Part shown: one piece after another, positions 17,224-25,383 of the stretch
How the letters are laid out: every line of letters begins with the position of its first letter
Position numbering within the stretch: position 1 is the stretch's first letter
Source: Actinomycetes bacterium
GTDB taxonomy: Bacteria > Actinomycetota > CALGFH01
Assembly (NCBI GenBank): GCA_030146615.1
Contig: JASLBL010000047.1
Location: forward strand, 1-32,650
DNA: 32,650 nucleotides
Direction: 5' to 3'
Position numbers and translations under genes: made by a program
The notes under the pieces: generated by a model
Database searches by the model: none
What the model saw: only the letters and a program-made list of their open reading frames with translations
Told to the model about the DNA's origin: nothing

Positions 17224-18177
17224 CTACAGCTCTTCGAGCAGGGCGCGGGTCTCGGTGACGAAGTAGACGAGGGCGACCAGGGCCAGGAAGACACCCACGG
17301 CCAGACGGAGGCGGCGCTCGGCGGTCCGGATGGTGAGCGAGGCCCCGATGCGGGCCCCTGGGATCACGCCGATGGTTAGCAGGGTCGCCAGTCGCCAGTC
17401 AATGTCGCCAAGCATGGCATGGGTGATGGTCGCCGGCACCCCGAAGATGCCGACGCAGACCAGCGAGGTCGCGATCGCCGACTTGAGCGGCAGCCCGAGG
17501 AGCTCGGTGAACGCCGGCACCATGACCACCCCCCCACCGATTCCAAGCAGCCCCGACAGCAGCCCCGCCACCACCCCGATCCCCGAAGCGACCCACCGCC
17601 TCCGCCCAGGCTTCCCGGGCCCCGCTCCGGCGTCCGGCGGGCCGGTGCCGAGGGTGCCCGGCGGGGCCGAACCAGCATCGGAGTGCCCTTGGTTGTCCAC
17701 ACCCCCAGCCCCACCACTGGCCCCGCCCTCCACCCCACCGCTCGACCCACCCTCGGCCCCGCCGCTCGAACGGCCCTGGTCTTCGTCGCTGGCCGGAGCG
17801 CTCGGCGGGGTGACGGCGGTGCGCCAGGCGGTGAAGGCGAGGAGGACGGCGATCAGGAGGAGGAGCAGGTGGCCGCCGCCGGGAACGGCGTGGGAGAGGA
17901 GGGAGCCGGCGACCACGGCGAGGAGGCCGGCGGCGGCGGCCGGGGTGATGAGCTGCCAGTCGATCAGGCCTTCGTGGCGATAACGGAGGGTGCCGGAGAT
18001 GGCGCCGGGGAGGATGGAGGGGAGGGTGGTGCCGACGGCGACCAGGGGCGCGGCGCCGAGGGCGCGGAGGCCGGGGTTGCTGACGATGGCGCCGCCGATG
18101 CCGAACAGGGCGCTGAGGACGCCGGTGGCGAAGCCGAGGAGGAGGGTGAGGACGTCGCGGAGGAGGCCGGGCTCCAT
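17224..18177 (-). CDS. TSUP (TauE/SafE) family transporter with Gly-rich central linker
   Basis: This 317-residue protein has two homologous membrane halves. Each has the family motif: GVLSALFGIGGAIVSNPGLR (about 19-38) in the first half and GLLSGLLGIGGGVVMVPAF (about 205-223) in the second. TSUP proteins export or import small organic or sulfur anions such as sulfite or sulfoacetate; the substrate here is unknown. Family members are usually about 250 residues. The excess is a low-complexity linker at about 124-194 with an eight-residue repeat (SSGGAEGG, SSGGVEGG, ASGGAGG). It should lie in the loop between the halves and probably does not block folding. It starts 5 bases after the stop of the M20 peptidase gene, in the same operon. 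Confidence 0.88.
   Translation of the reverse strand: MEPGLLRDVLTLLLGFATGVLSALFGIGGAIVSNPGLRALGAAPLVAVGTTLPSILPGAISGTLRYRHEGLIDWQLITPAAAAGLLAVVAGSLLSHAVPGGGHLLLLLIAVLLAFTAWRTAVTPPSAPASDEDQGRSSGGAEGGSSGGVEGGASGGAGGVDNQGHSDAGSAPPGTLGTGPPDAGAGPGKPGRRRWVASGIGVVAGLLSGLLGIGGGVVMVPAFTELLGLPLKSAIATSLVCVGIFGVPATITHAMLGDIDWRLATLLTIGVIPGARIGASLTIRTAERRLRLAVGVFLALVALVYFVTETRALLEEL
17691..17701 (+). repeat. 11-mer GGTTGTCCACA in the TSUP linker
   Basis: This 11-mer occurs twice in the window, here and at 20452-20462. Both copies are inside low-complexity inserts of otherwise ordinary proteins. It includes TTGTCCACA, the form preferred for DnaA boxes in Streptomyces. Here it is read on the minus strand as part of VDNQ. 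Confidence 0.6.
17701..17769 (-). repeat. 24-bp tandem repeat in the TSUP gene
   Basis: Nearly three imperfect copies of a 24-base unit encode SSGGAEGG, SSGGVEGG and ASGGAGG in the loop between the two transporter halves. Copies differ at single codons, so the repeat is partly decayed. Confidence 0.7.
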
Positions 18178-18182
18178 GGCCG

Positions 18183-19583
18183 CTAGCCGGCCGCGGCGCG
18201 CAGGGCCGTCGCCACCTCCGGCTTGGCGAACTCCTCGAAGGCGTAGGCGGCCGCCCGCACCCCCCGATAGTAGTGACTCAGGAGCAGCCGCTCGTTGGGG
18301 GCGTGGATCCGGTCACTGGGGAGCATGACCCCGAGGTAGACGCAGTCCGCCCCGAGGGCGTCGGACAGGGCCCGCTCGGGGCCCGACCCGCCCTCGCGGT
18401 AGAACAGCGGCTCCTTGCCGAACGCCCGAGCCACGGCCCGGGCGGCGGCGCGGTTGCCTGGGTGGTCGAGCGGGGTGAGGGCCGGCTTGACCCCGCCAAA
18501 GGACCGGACCGAGACCTCGACGTGTTCGGGCGCCCGGTCGCGGACCCAGCGCTCGAACAACGGCTCCAGCCGGGCCGGCTCCTGGTCGGCGACCAGCCGG
18601 AACGACACCTTCGCATGTGCCTCGGCCGGGATGATGGTCTTGGCCCCGACCCCGGTGAAGCCGCCCCAGATGCCGTTGACGTCGGCGGTCGGCCGGGCCG
18701 ACATCCGCTCCAGGGGCGTGTACCCGTCCTCGCCGGGCAGCGCGCCGACCCCGGTCACGGCCTTGAACTGCTCAGGGGCGAACGGCAGGGCCGCGATGTT
18801 GGCCCGCTCCTCGTCGGTCAGGTCGACCACGTCGTCGTACCAGCCGGGGATGGCGATGCGCCCGGCCTCGTCCTTGAGCCCGGCCAGCAGCGTCACGAGT
18901 TCGGCGATGGCGTTGGGGACCGCGCCCCCGAACGAGCCCGAGTGCAGGTCGGCCGGTGCGGTGCGCAGGTCGACCTGGAAGTAGACGAGCCCGCGCACGG
19001 CCGTGACCAGCGACGGCACGTCCTCGGCGGCCATCCCGGTGTCGGAGACACAGATGAGGTCGCAGGCCAGCCGGTCGGCGTGCTCGCCGAGAAAGGCGTC
19101 GATGGTCGGCGACCCCGACTCCTCCTCGCCCTCCACGAAGAACTTGACGTTGACCGGCAGCCGGCCGTCGGCGGCCAGCAGGTGCCGAATGGCCGAGACC
19201 TGGAAGTGGACCTGGCCCTTGTCGTCGGAGGCGCCGCGGGCGTGCAGGTAGCCGTCGCGCACGGTCGGCTCGAACGGCGGGGTCGTCCACGCCTCCAGCG
19301 GGTCGGCCGGCTGCACGTCGTGGTGGCCGTAGACGGTCACGGTCGGCGCGTCCGCCCCGGCCCCCAGCCACTCGCCGTACACCGCCGGCTGACCGCCGTC
19401 GACGGCCAGGACCTCGGTGTCGAGCCCGGCCGCCTCCATCAGACCGGCCAGGTGCTCGGCCGAGCGGCGCACGTCGCCGGCGCGCTCGGGGTCGCTGGAG
19501 ATCGAGGGAATGGCGCACCACTCGGACAGCTCGCGGACGAGCGCGTCCGCCTCGGCCTGCACGAAGGCGTCGATGTCGGCCAC
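18183..19583 (-). CDS. M20 family dipeptidase/carboxypeptidase
   Basis: This 466-residue zinc peptidase of the M20 family resembles carnosinase/CNDP-type dipeptidases. The first ligands are in VYGHHDVQPADPLEAW (His87 and Asp89), the bridging Asp in ARGASDDKGQ (about 120), and the catalytic Glu pair in VEGEEESGSP (about 153-155). A dimerisation/lid domain follows, with LHSGSFGGAVPNA and IIPAEAHAKVSFR. The final His ligand is in RIHAPNERLLL near the C-terminus. All expected residues are present, so it should hydrolyse dipeptides or similar amides in the cytoplasm. The start is GTG 19583, chosen because AGGAG lies 6 bases upstream. The TSUP transporter follows 5 bases after the stop; a link between peptide product and exported anion is only a guess. 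Confidence 0.92.
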   Translation of the reverse strand: MADIDAFVQAEADALVRELSEWCAIPSISSDPERAGDVRRSAEHLAGLMEAAGLDTEVLAVDGGQPAVYGEWLGAGADAPTVTVYGHHDVQPADPLEAWTTPPFEPTVRDGYLHARGASDDKGQVHFQVSAIRHLLAADGRLPVNVKFFVEGEEESGSPTIDAFLGEHADRLACDLICVSDTGMAAEDVPSLVTAVRGLVYFQVDLRTAPADLHSGSFGGAVPNAIAELVTLLAGLKDEAGRIAIPGWYDDVVDLTDEERANIAALPFAPEQFKAVTGVGALPGEDGYTPLERMSARPTADVNGIWGGFTGVGAKTIIPAEAHAKVSFRLVADQEPARLEPLFERWVRDRAPEHVEVSVRSFGGVKPALTPLDHPGNRAAARAVARAFGKEPLFYREGGSGPERALSDALGADCVYLGVMLPSDRIHAPNERLLLSHYYRGVRAAAYAFEEFAKPEVATALRAAAG

Positions 19584-19685
19584 GGGGAGCTCCTGAGAAT
19601 GCGCTGAAGTGGACCAAACGGCGACAGGAGGCTATCAGAGGGGCCTGGCCTTGGTCGGGTCGCTGCCAGTCCGTCCGCTTGGCCC

Positions 19686-19691
19686 TATCCT
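19686..19691 (+). promoter_or_regulatory. Leaderless-type -10 box of the Gfo/Idh/MocA gene
   Basis: TATCCT begins exactly 12 bases before the ATG at 19698. CTGCCA lies 17 bases further upstream (19663-19668) as a weak -35. No ribosome site fits between the box and the ATG. Confidence 0.5.
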
Positions 19692-19697
19692 GCTGGG

Positions 19698-20930
19698 ATG
19701 CTGTCGACGGTGCGGATCGGCATGGTCGGGGCGGGCGCGGTCGCGGCCCGCCACGTGCGGACCCTGCTGGCCATGGACGGTGTCGAGGTGGCCGCGGTCG
19801 CCGACCCGGCCCTGGAGCGGGCCAAGGAGCTGGCCACCGAGGCCGGGGCGGCCGCCTACCCCAACCACATGGAGCTGCTGTCGTCCGAGCGCCTCGACGC
19901 CGTCTACATCTGCGTCCCGCCGTTCGCCCACGGCGCCCCCGAGCTGGCCGTGATCGACGCCGGGCTGCCCATGTTCGTCGAGAAGCCGGTCGCGATCGAC
20001 CAGGAGACGGCGGCGACGATCGCCGACCGGCTGGCCGGTCGGCCGCTGATCACCTGCACCGGCTACCACTGGCGGTGGCTGGACATCTTCGACCGGGCGG
20101 CCGACCTGCTGGCCGACCGGCCGGCCCGCCTCGTCCAGTGCTCCTGGCTGGACAAGGTCCCCCCGCCCCCCTGGTGGCTACGCCGGGACGGGTCGGGCGG
20201 CCAGACCATCGAGCAGACCACCCACGTCCTGGACACGGCCAGAGGCCTGGCCGGCGACGTCGTCGAGGTCCACAGCTACGGCTCGCGGGCGGCGGCGAAC
20301 CCCTCCACCCCTCCATCCGCGGGCCCCCGGGCAGCGGCGAACCCCCCCACCGGCGGATCCACGGGCCCCCGGACAGCCGCGAACCCCCCCACCGGCGGAT
20401 CCGCGGGCCCCCGAACCGGGAGGGTAGCCCAGGACGGGAACGGGGGATCCCGGTTGTCCACAGCCCCCGCGGAGGCCGTCACTCCCACCGAAACCGCTCC
20501 CGCCGAGGCCGCGTTGCCCGCCGCCGACATCCACGACGTGTCGGTGGCAAGCCTCCGGTTCGCCTCCGGGGCTGTCGGAACGGTCGCGTCCACGTGTCTG
20601 CTCCCCCGTCTGCAGCGGGCCGGGGTGCACGTGGTCGCCGACGGGCTGTCGCTGGAGCTGTCCGAGACCGAGCTGGTGGTCGAGGCGGACGGCCGCCGCC
20701 AGGCCTGGACGGCCGACGCCGACGCCCGGCCTCGGCCGGATCGGGATTTCATCGCCGCCGTCCGGGGGGGCGATGACCGGACCCGGGTGCCGTGGCCTGA
20801 GGCCTACCGGACCCACCTGCTGGCCTGCGCGATCACCCGGTCGGCGGACGAGGGCCAGCCGATCATGGTGGAGGGGGCCGGGGAACCCCGGAGGGGTGCC
20901 CCGGTGGATCGGGAGCACCACAATGGCTGA
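19698..20930 (+). CDS. Gfo/Idh/MocA family oxidoreductase with repeat insert
   Basis: This 410-residue NAD(P)-dependent sugar-type dehydrogenase has a Rossmann domain starting VRIGMVGAGAVAARHV (5-20), with EKP at 95-97, the family's nicotinamide-binding lysine motif. Family members are usually about 330-350 residues. The excess is a Pro/Gly/Ala-rich insert at about 195-275, holding three copies of a 14-residue repeat, placed in the C-terminal beta-sheet domain before the strand DVSVASLRFASGAVGTV. The insert keeps frame, so the protein may be functional with a long disordered loop. Its last 8 bases overlap the MDR gene (20923-20930), and a ROK kinase follows, suggesting an operon for oxidising and phosphorylating a sugar or polyol. 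The substrate is unknown. Confidence 0.85.
   Translation: MLSTVRIGMVGAGAVAARHVRTLLAMDGVEVAAVADPALERAKELATEAGAAAYPNHMELLSSERLDAVYICVPPFAHGAPELAVIDAGLPMFVEKPVAIDQETAATIADRLAGRPLITCTGYHWRWLDIFDRAADLLADRPARLVQCSWLDKVPPPPWWLRRDGSGGQTIEQTTHVLDTARGLAGDVVEVHSYGSRAAANPSTPPSAGPRAAANPPTGGSTGPRTAANPPTGGSAGPRTGRVAQDGNGGSRLSTAPAEAVTPTETAPAEAALPAADIHDVSVASLRFASGAVGTVASTCLLPRLQRAGVHVVADGLSLELSETELVVEADGRRQAWTADADARPRPDRDFIAAVRGGDDRTRVPWPEAYRTHLLACAITRSADEGQPIMVEGAGEPRRGAPVDREHHNG
20292..20417 (+). repeat. 42-bp tandem repeat, three copies, in-frame
   Basis: Units begin at 20292, 20334 and 20376. They encode AANPSTPPSAGPRA, AANPPTGGSTGPRT and AANPPTGGSAGPRT. Copies 2 and 3 are nearly identical in DNA, which suggests recent duplication; copy 1 has diverged. 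The period of 14 codons preserves the reading frame. Confidence 0.9.
20452..20462 (+). repeat. 11-mer GGTTGTCCACA in the oxidoreductase insert
   Basis: This is the second copy of the 11-mer also found at 17691-17701. It lies 34 bases after the tandem repeat and is read here as part of RLST, a different frame and strand relation from the first copy. Confidence 0.6.
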
Positions 20931-22038
20931 CCGGCGGCCGGTGCGGCTGCTGGTGATCGAGCGGCCGGGGGTGGCTCGGCTGGTCGAGGAGGACGAGCCG
21001 GGCCCGGCCGGGGGGCAGTTCCGGGTCGAGACGCTCTACACAGGGCTGTCGGCCGGCACCGAGCTGACCTACTTCAAGGGCACCAACCCGTATCTGCACG
21101 CCGTCTGGGACGAGCGGCTGGGGGTGTTCCGGCGTGACCGGCCGGCGACCGGCTTCCCGGTCCGCGCGCCTGGCTACATGGAGGTCGGGCGGGTCTGCGA
21201 GACCAGCAGCGACGCCGTTGCCGAGGGCGACCTGGTGGCCATGGCCTACGGGCACAGGACGGCCCACACCGTCGACCCGGCGGTCGACCGGTTCCTGCCC
21301 CTGCCGCCCGACCTCGACCCGGTGCTCGGGATCTACGTCGCCCACATGGGCCCGATCTGCGCCAACGGGCTGCTGCACGCGGCCGCCGACACCGCCGGGC
21401 CGGGGGCGCTTCAGCTCGGCGACGGGGTCAGGGGACGGCACGTGCTGGTCACCGGGGCCGGAGTGGTCGGGCTGCTGGTCGCCCTTCTGGCCCGCCACCA
21501 CGGGGCGGCCGAGGTGCTGGTCGCCGACGCCACCCCGGTCCGGCTGGCCGCGGCCAGGGCCCTGGGCCTGGACGCGGTCGACGACGCCGACGGCACCGCC
21601 TGGCGGACGGTCAAGGAGCGCTGGCGCCGCGACCCCACCGACTGCGGGGCCGATGTCGTCTTCCAGTGCCGGGGCCGGACGGCCGCCCTGGCCGGGGCCC
21701 TTCGCAGCCTGCGGCCCCAGGGCACCGTAATCGACCTGGCCTTCTACCAGGGCGGGGCGCCCGACCTGGCCCTTGGCGAGGAGTTCCACCACAACGGGCT
21801 GAGCATCCGCTGCGCCCAGATCGGCCGGGTGCCCCGGGGCATGGCCCACCTGTGGGACCGGCGCCGCCTGGCCGCCGAGACGATCGAGCTGCTGCGTGCA
21901 TCCGGCCCGGCGATGCGGGAGCATCTGGTCACCGACCTGGTCCCGCTCGACGACGCCCCGGCGCTCCTGGCCGACCTGGCCGGCCGCCGTCGTCACGTCC
22001 TCCAGGCGGTGTTCGCCTGCCCGGCCGCCACGGCCTAG
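20923..22038 (+). CDS. MDR-superfamily (zinc-type) dehydrogenase
   Basis: From ATG 20923 the protein has 371 residues. It has a GroES-like N-terminal domain (TLYTGLSAGTELTYFKG, about 38-54) and a Rossmann domain with HVLVTGAGVVGLLVALLA (about 175-192). The acidic residue for NAD(H) is in VLVADATPVR. The four-cysteine structural zinc loop of classical alcohol dehydrogenases is missing, as in the sorbitol-dehydrogenase-like and bacteriochlorophyllide-dehydrogenase-like MDR branches. FHHNGLSIRCAQIGRVPRG near the C-terminus is typical of that MDR group. It probably oxidises a sugar-derived or polyol substrate with the preceding Gfo/Idh/MocA enzyme, whose gene it overlaps by 8 bases. A ROK kinase gene follows after 22 bases. 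Confidence 0.8.
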   Translation: MADRRPVRLLVIERPGVARLVEEDEPGPAGGQFRVETLYTGLSAGTELTYFKGTNPYLHAVWDERLGVFRRDRPATGFPVRAPGYMEVGRVCETSSDAVAEGDLVAMAYGHRTAHTVDPAVDRFLPLPPDLDPVLGIYVAHMGPICANGLLHAAADTAGPGALQLGDGVRGRHVLVTGAGVVGLLVALLARHHGAAEVLVADATPVRLAAARALGLDAVDDADGTAWRTVKERWRRDPTDCGADVVFQCRGRTAALAGALRSLRPQGTVIDLAFYQGGAPDLALGEEFHHNGLSIRCAQIGRVPRGMAHLWDRRRLAAETIELLRASGPAMREHLVTDLVPLDDAPALLADLAGRRRHVLQAVFACPAATA

Positions 22039-22060
22039 AGGAGACGGGAGAGGGACGCTG

Positions 22061-23110
22061 ATGGACACCAGCCGCGGATGGGTCGTCGTCGGCATCGACA
22101 ACGGCGGGAACAGCAACAACGCCACCGTCCTCGACGGGTCGGGGCGCTTCCTGGTCGACCGGCTGGTGGAGACGCCGAGCCTGGTCACCGAGGGCCCCGA
22201 GGTGGCCGTCGACGCCATGGCCAGGTCGCTGGAGAACGTGCTCGACCTCACCGGTATCCCGCTGGAGGCGGTCAGAGGGGTCGGGCTGGACACCCCCGGC
22301 CCGGCCTCGGCCGACGGGGTCATCTCCTCCAAGGGCGCCACCAACTTCGCCCAGCCAGCCTGGCGCGGCTTCGACGTCCGAGGCGCCCTGGAGGCCCGCC
22401 TGGGCCTGCCGGTGATCTACAACAACGACGCCAACGCGGCCGCCCTGTATGCCCACCACGTCCGCTTCGGGGACGCCGCGGCCGGCCACTCCTCGATCTC
22501 GGCCATCGTCGGCACTGGGCTGGGTGGCGGCGTGATCGAGGGCGGGCGGGTCGTCAAGGGCGCGGCCGGCATGGCCGGGGAGCTCGGCCACGTCCAGATC
22601 CCCACGCACGGCCTGCTGGCCGAGGGCCAGCCGCTGCCCACCTGCAACTGCGGGTTCGTCGGCGACGCCGAGAGCATCGCCTCGCTCACCGGCATCGAGC
22701 GGAACCTGCTCCCCTACTGGCTGACCCGGTTCGAGAACCACGAGCTGAGCCGGGTCGGGTCGCTCAAGCAGGCGGCCAAGATGGTCAGGTCCCTCGGCGA
22801 GCGGGAGGACCCCCTGGCCATGCGCATCTTCGAGCAGCAGGCGATGGCCATCGGCCGGCTGTTCACCATCGCCGCCAACTACAGCGACCCCGACACCTAC
22901 TTCCTCGGCGGCGGAGTGGTCGAGACCACTCCCAAGTTCCGCCAGTGGTTCCTGGGCAAGGTCCGCGAGAACACCGCCCTGCGGGAGGAGCAGGCCCAGG
23001 TGGCGACCCTGGCCCTGGTTCCCGACCTGGACATGGCCGGGGCCCGCGGGGCCGCGATCGCCGCCCTGGACGCGCTTCAGGCCCCGGTCCGGGCCAGGAC
23101 CTCTCGATAG
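22061..23110 (+). CDS. ROK family sugar kinase
   Basis: The protein has 349 residues from ATG 22061, with GGAG-rich sequence just upstream. It carries the phosphate-binding loop VVGIDNGGNSNNAT (9-22), the catalytic aspartate in YNNDANAAAL (Asp123), VGTGLGGGVIEGG (150-162) and GELGHVQIP (173-181). There is no helix-turn-helix, so it is an enzyme, not a repressor. The ROK zinc motif CxCGxxGCxE reads CNCGFVGDAE (195-204): the third cysteine is Asp, which may weaken or change the metal site. Substrates of the family include glucose, fructose, N-acetylmannosamine and allose. It lies downstream of two sugar dehydrogenases. Its 3' end overlaps the convergent glycosyltransferase gene by 34 bases. Confidence 0.85.
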   Translation: MDTSRGWVVVGIDNGGNSNNATVLDGSGRFLVDRLVETPSLVTEGPEVAVDAMARSLENVLDLTGIPLEAVRGVGLDTPGPASADGVISSKGATNFAQPAWRGFDVRGALEARLGLPVIYNNDANAAALYAHHVRFGDAAAGHSSISAIVGTGLGGGVIEGGRVVKGAAGMAGELGHVQIPTHGLLAEGQPLPTCNCGFVGDAESIASLTGIERNLLPYWLTRFENHELSRVGSLKQAAKMVRSLGEREDPLAMRIFEQQAMAIGRLFTIAANYSDPDTYFLGGGVVETTPKFRQWFLGKVRENTALREEQAQVATLALVPDLDMAGARGAAIAALDALQAPVRARTSR

Positions 23111-24216
23111 AGGCGCAGGTAGCCCTCGGCCATCGTCCCGGCCGAGAACCGCTCCTCGACCGAGCGCCGGCAGGCCGCCGGGTCGATCTCGCCGGCCCGG
23201 AGCATCAGCTGGGCGAACTCGGACTCGTCGTCGGCCAGGAACCCGTTGCGGCCGTGCTCGATGATCTCGGGCAGGGCTCCCCGGCGGGTCGCGATCACCG
23301 GGGTCCCGCAGGCCAGGGCCTCGATCGCCGCCGTCGCACCCGGCTCCTCCCAGGAGATCGGCATCAGCACCGCCCGGGCCCGGCCGACCAGCTCGTCCTT
23401 GCCGGCCCCGCCGACCGTGCCGACCCAGCGGATCCGCTCCCCGTCCTCGAACGGCTGCACGGCGTCCAGGTAGTGGCGCACGTCGCCGTAGCCGTGCAGG
23501 GGGCTGGCCGGGTCGGCGACAGCGGCGGACAGCTCCTGCGGGGAGGACACGCCGGCCACCGGGCCGGCCATGACCAGCGGCACCCCCAGCTCCTTGCAGA
23601 TTCGGGCGGCCACGGCCTGGCCCTTGAACGGCGTGATGCGCCCGAAGACCAGGTAGTCCTCGCCCTTGTCGGCCCTGAACCGGTGGGCGTCCAGGTCGAC
23701 GCCGAGGTGAACGGCACCCAGACTCTGGTCGCGGAGGTTGGCCGGGGCGGTGCCGAGCTGGGCGTTGGAGACGCCGTTGAAGAACACCCGGCCACCGCCG
23801 TCGAAGGAGCCGTAGAACTCGGGGTGCTTGCGCAGGTCCCAGTGGAGGGTCTGGAGAACCGGGGGGCCGCCCTTCAGGGCTCCGAGCACGCTCGGCCCCA
23901 CCACCTCCAGGTGGTCGTGGACCAGGTCGATGTCGGGCCGCTCCCGGAGGGTCTCCAGCACGGTCGCCATGTGGGCGTGGGTGATGCCCATGACCTGGGC
24001 GTACGGGCCGGCCAGGCGCCCGAACTGGCCGTCGGGGAAGGCGCAGCGGCGGTCGTCGACCTCGATCGAGCTCTCCTCGACGGTGCACAGCACGACCTCG
24101 ACCCCCCGCGCCCGCAGCTCCGGGATCAGGGTGGCGAGCACGTTCTCGATGCCCCCGTAGTCTGGAGGCGGCACCGGCAGCCACGGGCCGGCGTTGATCA
24201 ACACGGTCAGGGCCAT
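23077..24216 (-). CDS. GT4 family glycosyltransferase
   Basis: From ATG 24216 this GT-B enzyme has 379 residues. The N-terminal domain begins LTVLINAGPWLPVPPPDYGGIE, the usual glycine-rich start of GT4 proteins. A longer frame to 24279 adds 21 residues with no family match and was not used. DLVHDHLE (about 116) is the acceptor-side segment. The C-terminal domain has LVFGRITPFKGQAVAARI (Lys contact to the nucleotide sugar) and EEPGATAAIEALACGTPVIATRRGALPEII, the conserved EX7E-type donor site. It should transfer a sugar from a nucleotide-sugar donor to a lipid, small molecule or polysaccharide. No partner genes for a polysaccharide are seen, so the product is unknown. Confidence 0.88.
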   Translation of the reverse strand: MALTVLINAGPWLPVPPPDYGGIENVLATLIPELRARGVEVVLCTVEESSIEVDDRRCAFPDGQFGRLAGPYAQVMGITHAHMATVLETLRERPDIDLVHDHLEVVGPSVLGALKGGPPVLQTLHWDLRKHPEFYGSFDGGGRVFFNGVSNAQLGTAPANLRDQSLGAVHLGVDLDAHRFRADKGEDYLVFGRITPFKGQAVAARICKELGVPLVMAGPVAGVSSPQELSAAVADPASPLHGYGDVRHYLDAVQPFEDGERIRWVGTVGGAGKDELVGRARAVLMPISWEEPGATAAIEALACGTPVIATRRGALPEIIEHGRNGFLADDESEFAQLMLRAGEIDPAACRRSVEERFSAGTMAEGYLRLYREVLARTGA

Positions 24217-24300
24217 ACGGATCCCGCAGACTCGGTTGTTCCGGACCCGGCCCATGTTGCCACCGGCGGTCCCGGTCAAACCTCGGACGCCCGGCCGCCC

Positions 24301-25377
24301 CTAGGCGCGACGAAACCTGAGGACGCGGTCGTCGTCGGCGGCCGGGTCGCCGCGGCCGTCGCGGTTGCTGGTCAGGACCCAGAGGGCACCGTCGGGGGCC
24401 ACGGCGGCGTGGCGCAGGCGGCCGTAGGACCCGGCGAGGACGGCCGCCGGCTCGCCGGTCCCGCCGGCGCCGTCCAGAGGCACCCGCCACAGCCGCTCGC
24501 CCCGGAGCGCGGCTACGTACATGGCGTCGCCGGCGATCGCGGCCCCACTCGGCGACGCCTGGGAGGTCGGCCAGGTGACCAGCGGGTCGCGGAACCGCTC
24601 CCCGCCGCCGGTCCCTTCGACCTCCGGCCAGCCGTAGTTCCCGCCGCCCTCGATCCGGTTGATCTCGTCGACCCGGTTCTGCCCGAACTCGGTGGCGAAC
24701 ATCCGCCCCTGGTCGTCCCAGGCCAGACCCTGCACGTTGCGGTGCCCCAGGGTCCAGGCGGGAGACCCCGGGTCGGGGTTGTCGGCCGGGACGCTGCCGT
24801 CCGGCCGCAGCCGGAGGATCTTGCCGCCGAGGCTGCCCGGGTCCTGGGCGTTGCCCTGCTCGGCGGCGTCGCCGGTCCCGGCGTACAGCATCCCGTCGGG
24901 CCCGAAGGCGATCCGCCCGCCGTTGTGGATGCCGGCCTTGGGGATCCCCTCCAGTAGCACCTCGGCCCGGCCGCCGCCGAGCCGGAAGCGCACGATCCGG
25001 TTGTCGGCCTGGGAGGTGAAGTAGGCGTAGACGAGCTGGTCGCGCTCGAAGTCGGGCGAGAGGGCCAGCCCGAGCAGCCCGCCCTCGCCCCCGGCGGCCA
25101 CCCCGGGCACGGTCCCGGCCTCCCGTGTCGGCGACCCGGGCCCGACCTGGAGGACCCGGCCGCTGTCGCGCTCCGACACCAGCGCGCTCCCGTCGGGCAG
25201 AAAGGCCAGCCCCCACGGCGCCTCCAGCCCGCTGGCCACCACCTCCGGCTCCCCGAACCCGGCCCCGATCCCCGGCTCCCCGCCGGGGTCGGCCTCCCCC
25301 ACCCCGGGCATCACCCCGCACCCGGCCAAAACCAGGCAGGCCAGCAGGAGGGCGAGGAGCGAACGCGGGCGGGGCAT
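24301..25377 (-). CDS. PQQ-type soluble sugar dehydrogenase-like lipoprotein
   Basis: From ATG 25377 the protein has 358 residues. It opens with a lipoprotein signal (MPRPRSLLALLLAC, then LVLAGC with Cys20). The rest is a six-bladed propeller of the glucose/sorbosone dehydrogenase family: LEAPWGLAFLPDG, GGEGGLLGLALSPDF, KAGIHNGGRIAFGPDG, LGGKILRLRPDGS, LGHRNVQGLAWD and EGGGNYGWPEV are all typical. Family members oxidise aldose sugars with bound PQQ outside the cell, but many actinobacterial ones are uncharacterised. The start follows a TANNNT box at exactly 12 bases, which supports ATG 25377 over an upstream in-frame codon at 25407. The glycosyltransferase gene follows after an 84-base gap with no obvious terminator. 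Confidence 0.88.
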   Translation of the reverse strand: MPRPRSLLALLLACLVLAGCGVMPGVGEADPGGEPGIGAGFGEPEVVASGLEAPWGLAFLPDGSALVSERDSGRVLQVGPGSPTREAGTVPGVAAGGEGGLLGLALSPDFERDQLVYAYFTSQADNRIVRFRLGGGRAEVLLEGIPKAGIHNGGRIAFGPDGMLYAGTGDAAEQGNAQDPGSLGGKILRLRPDGSVPADNPDPGSPAWTLGHRNVQGLAWDDQGRMFATEFGQNRVDEINRIEGGGNYGWPEVEGTGGGERFRDPLVTWPTSQASPSGAAIAGDAMYVAALRGERLWRVPLDGAGGTGEPAAVLAGSYGRLRHAAVAPDGALWVLTSNRDGRGDPAADDDRVLRFRRA

Positions 25378-25383
25378 CGCCCA

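Noticed and set aside
20292..20417. CRISPR-like array
   Set aside because: The units are contiguous with no spacers and encode an in-frame peptide repeat.
17691..20462. Replication origin because of DnaA-box-like sequences
   Set aside because: Only two boxes nearly 3 kb apart, both inside coding inserts, with no dnaA, dnaN or AT-rich region.
24217..24279. Longer N-terminus for the GT4 glycosyltransferase
   Set aside because: The added 21 residues show no similarity to the family start; the GT-B beta strand begins right after the ATG at 24216.
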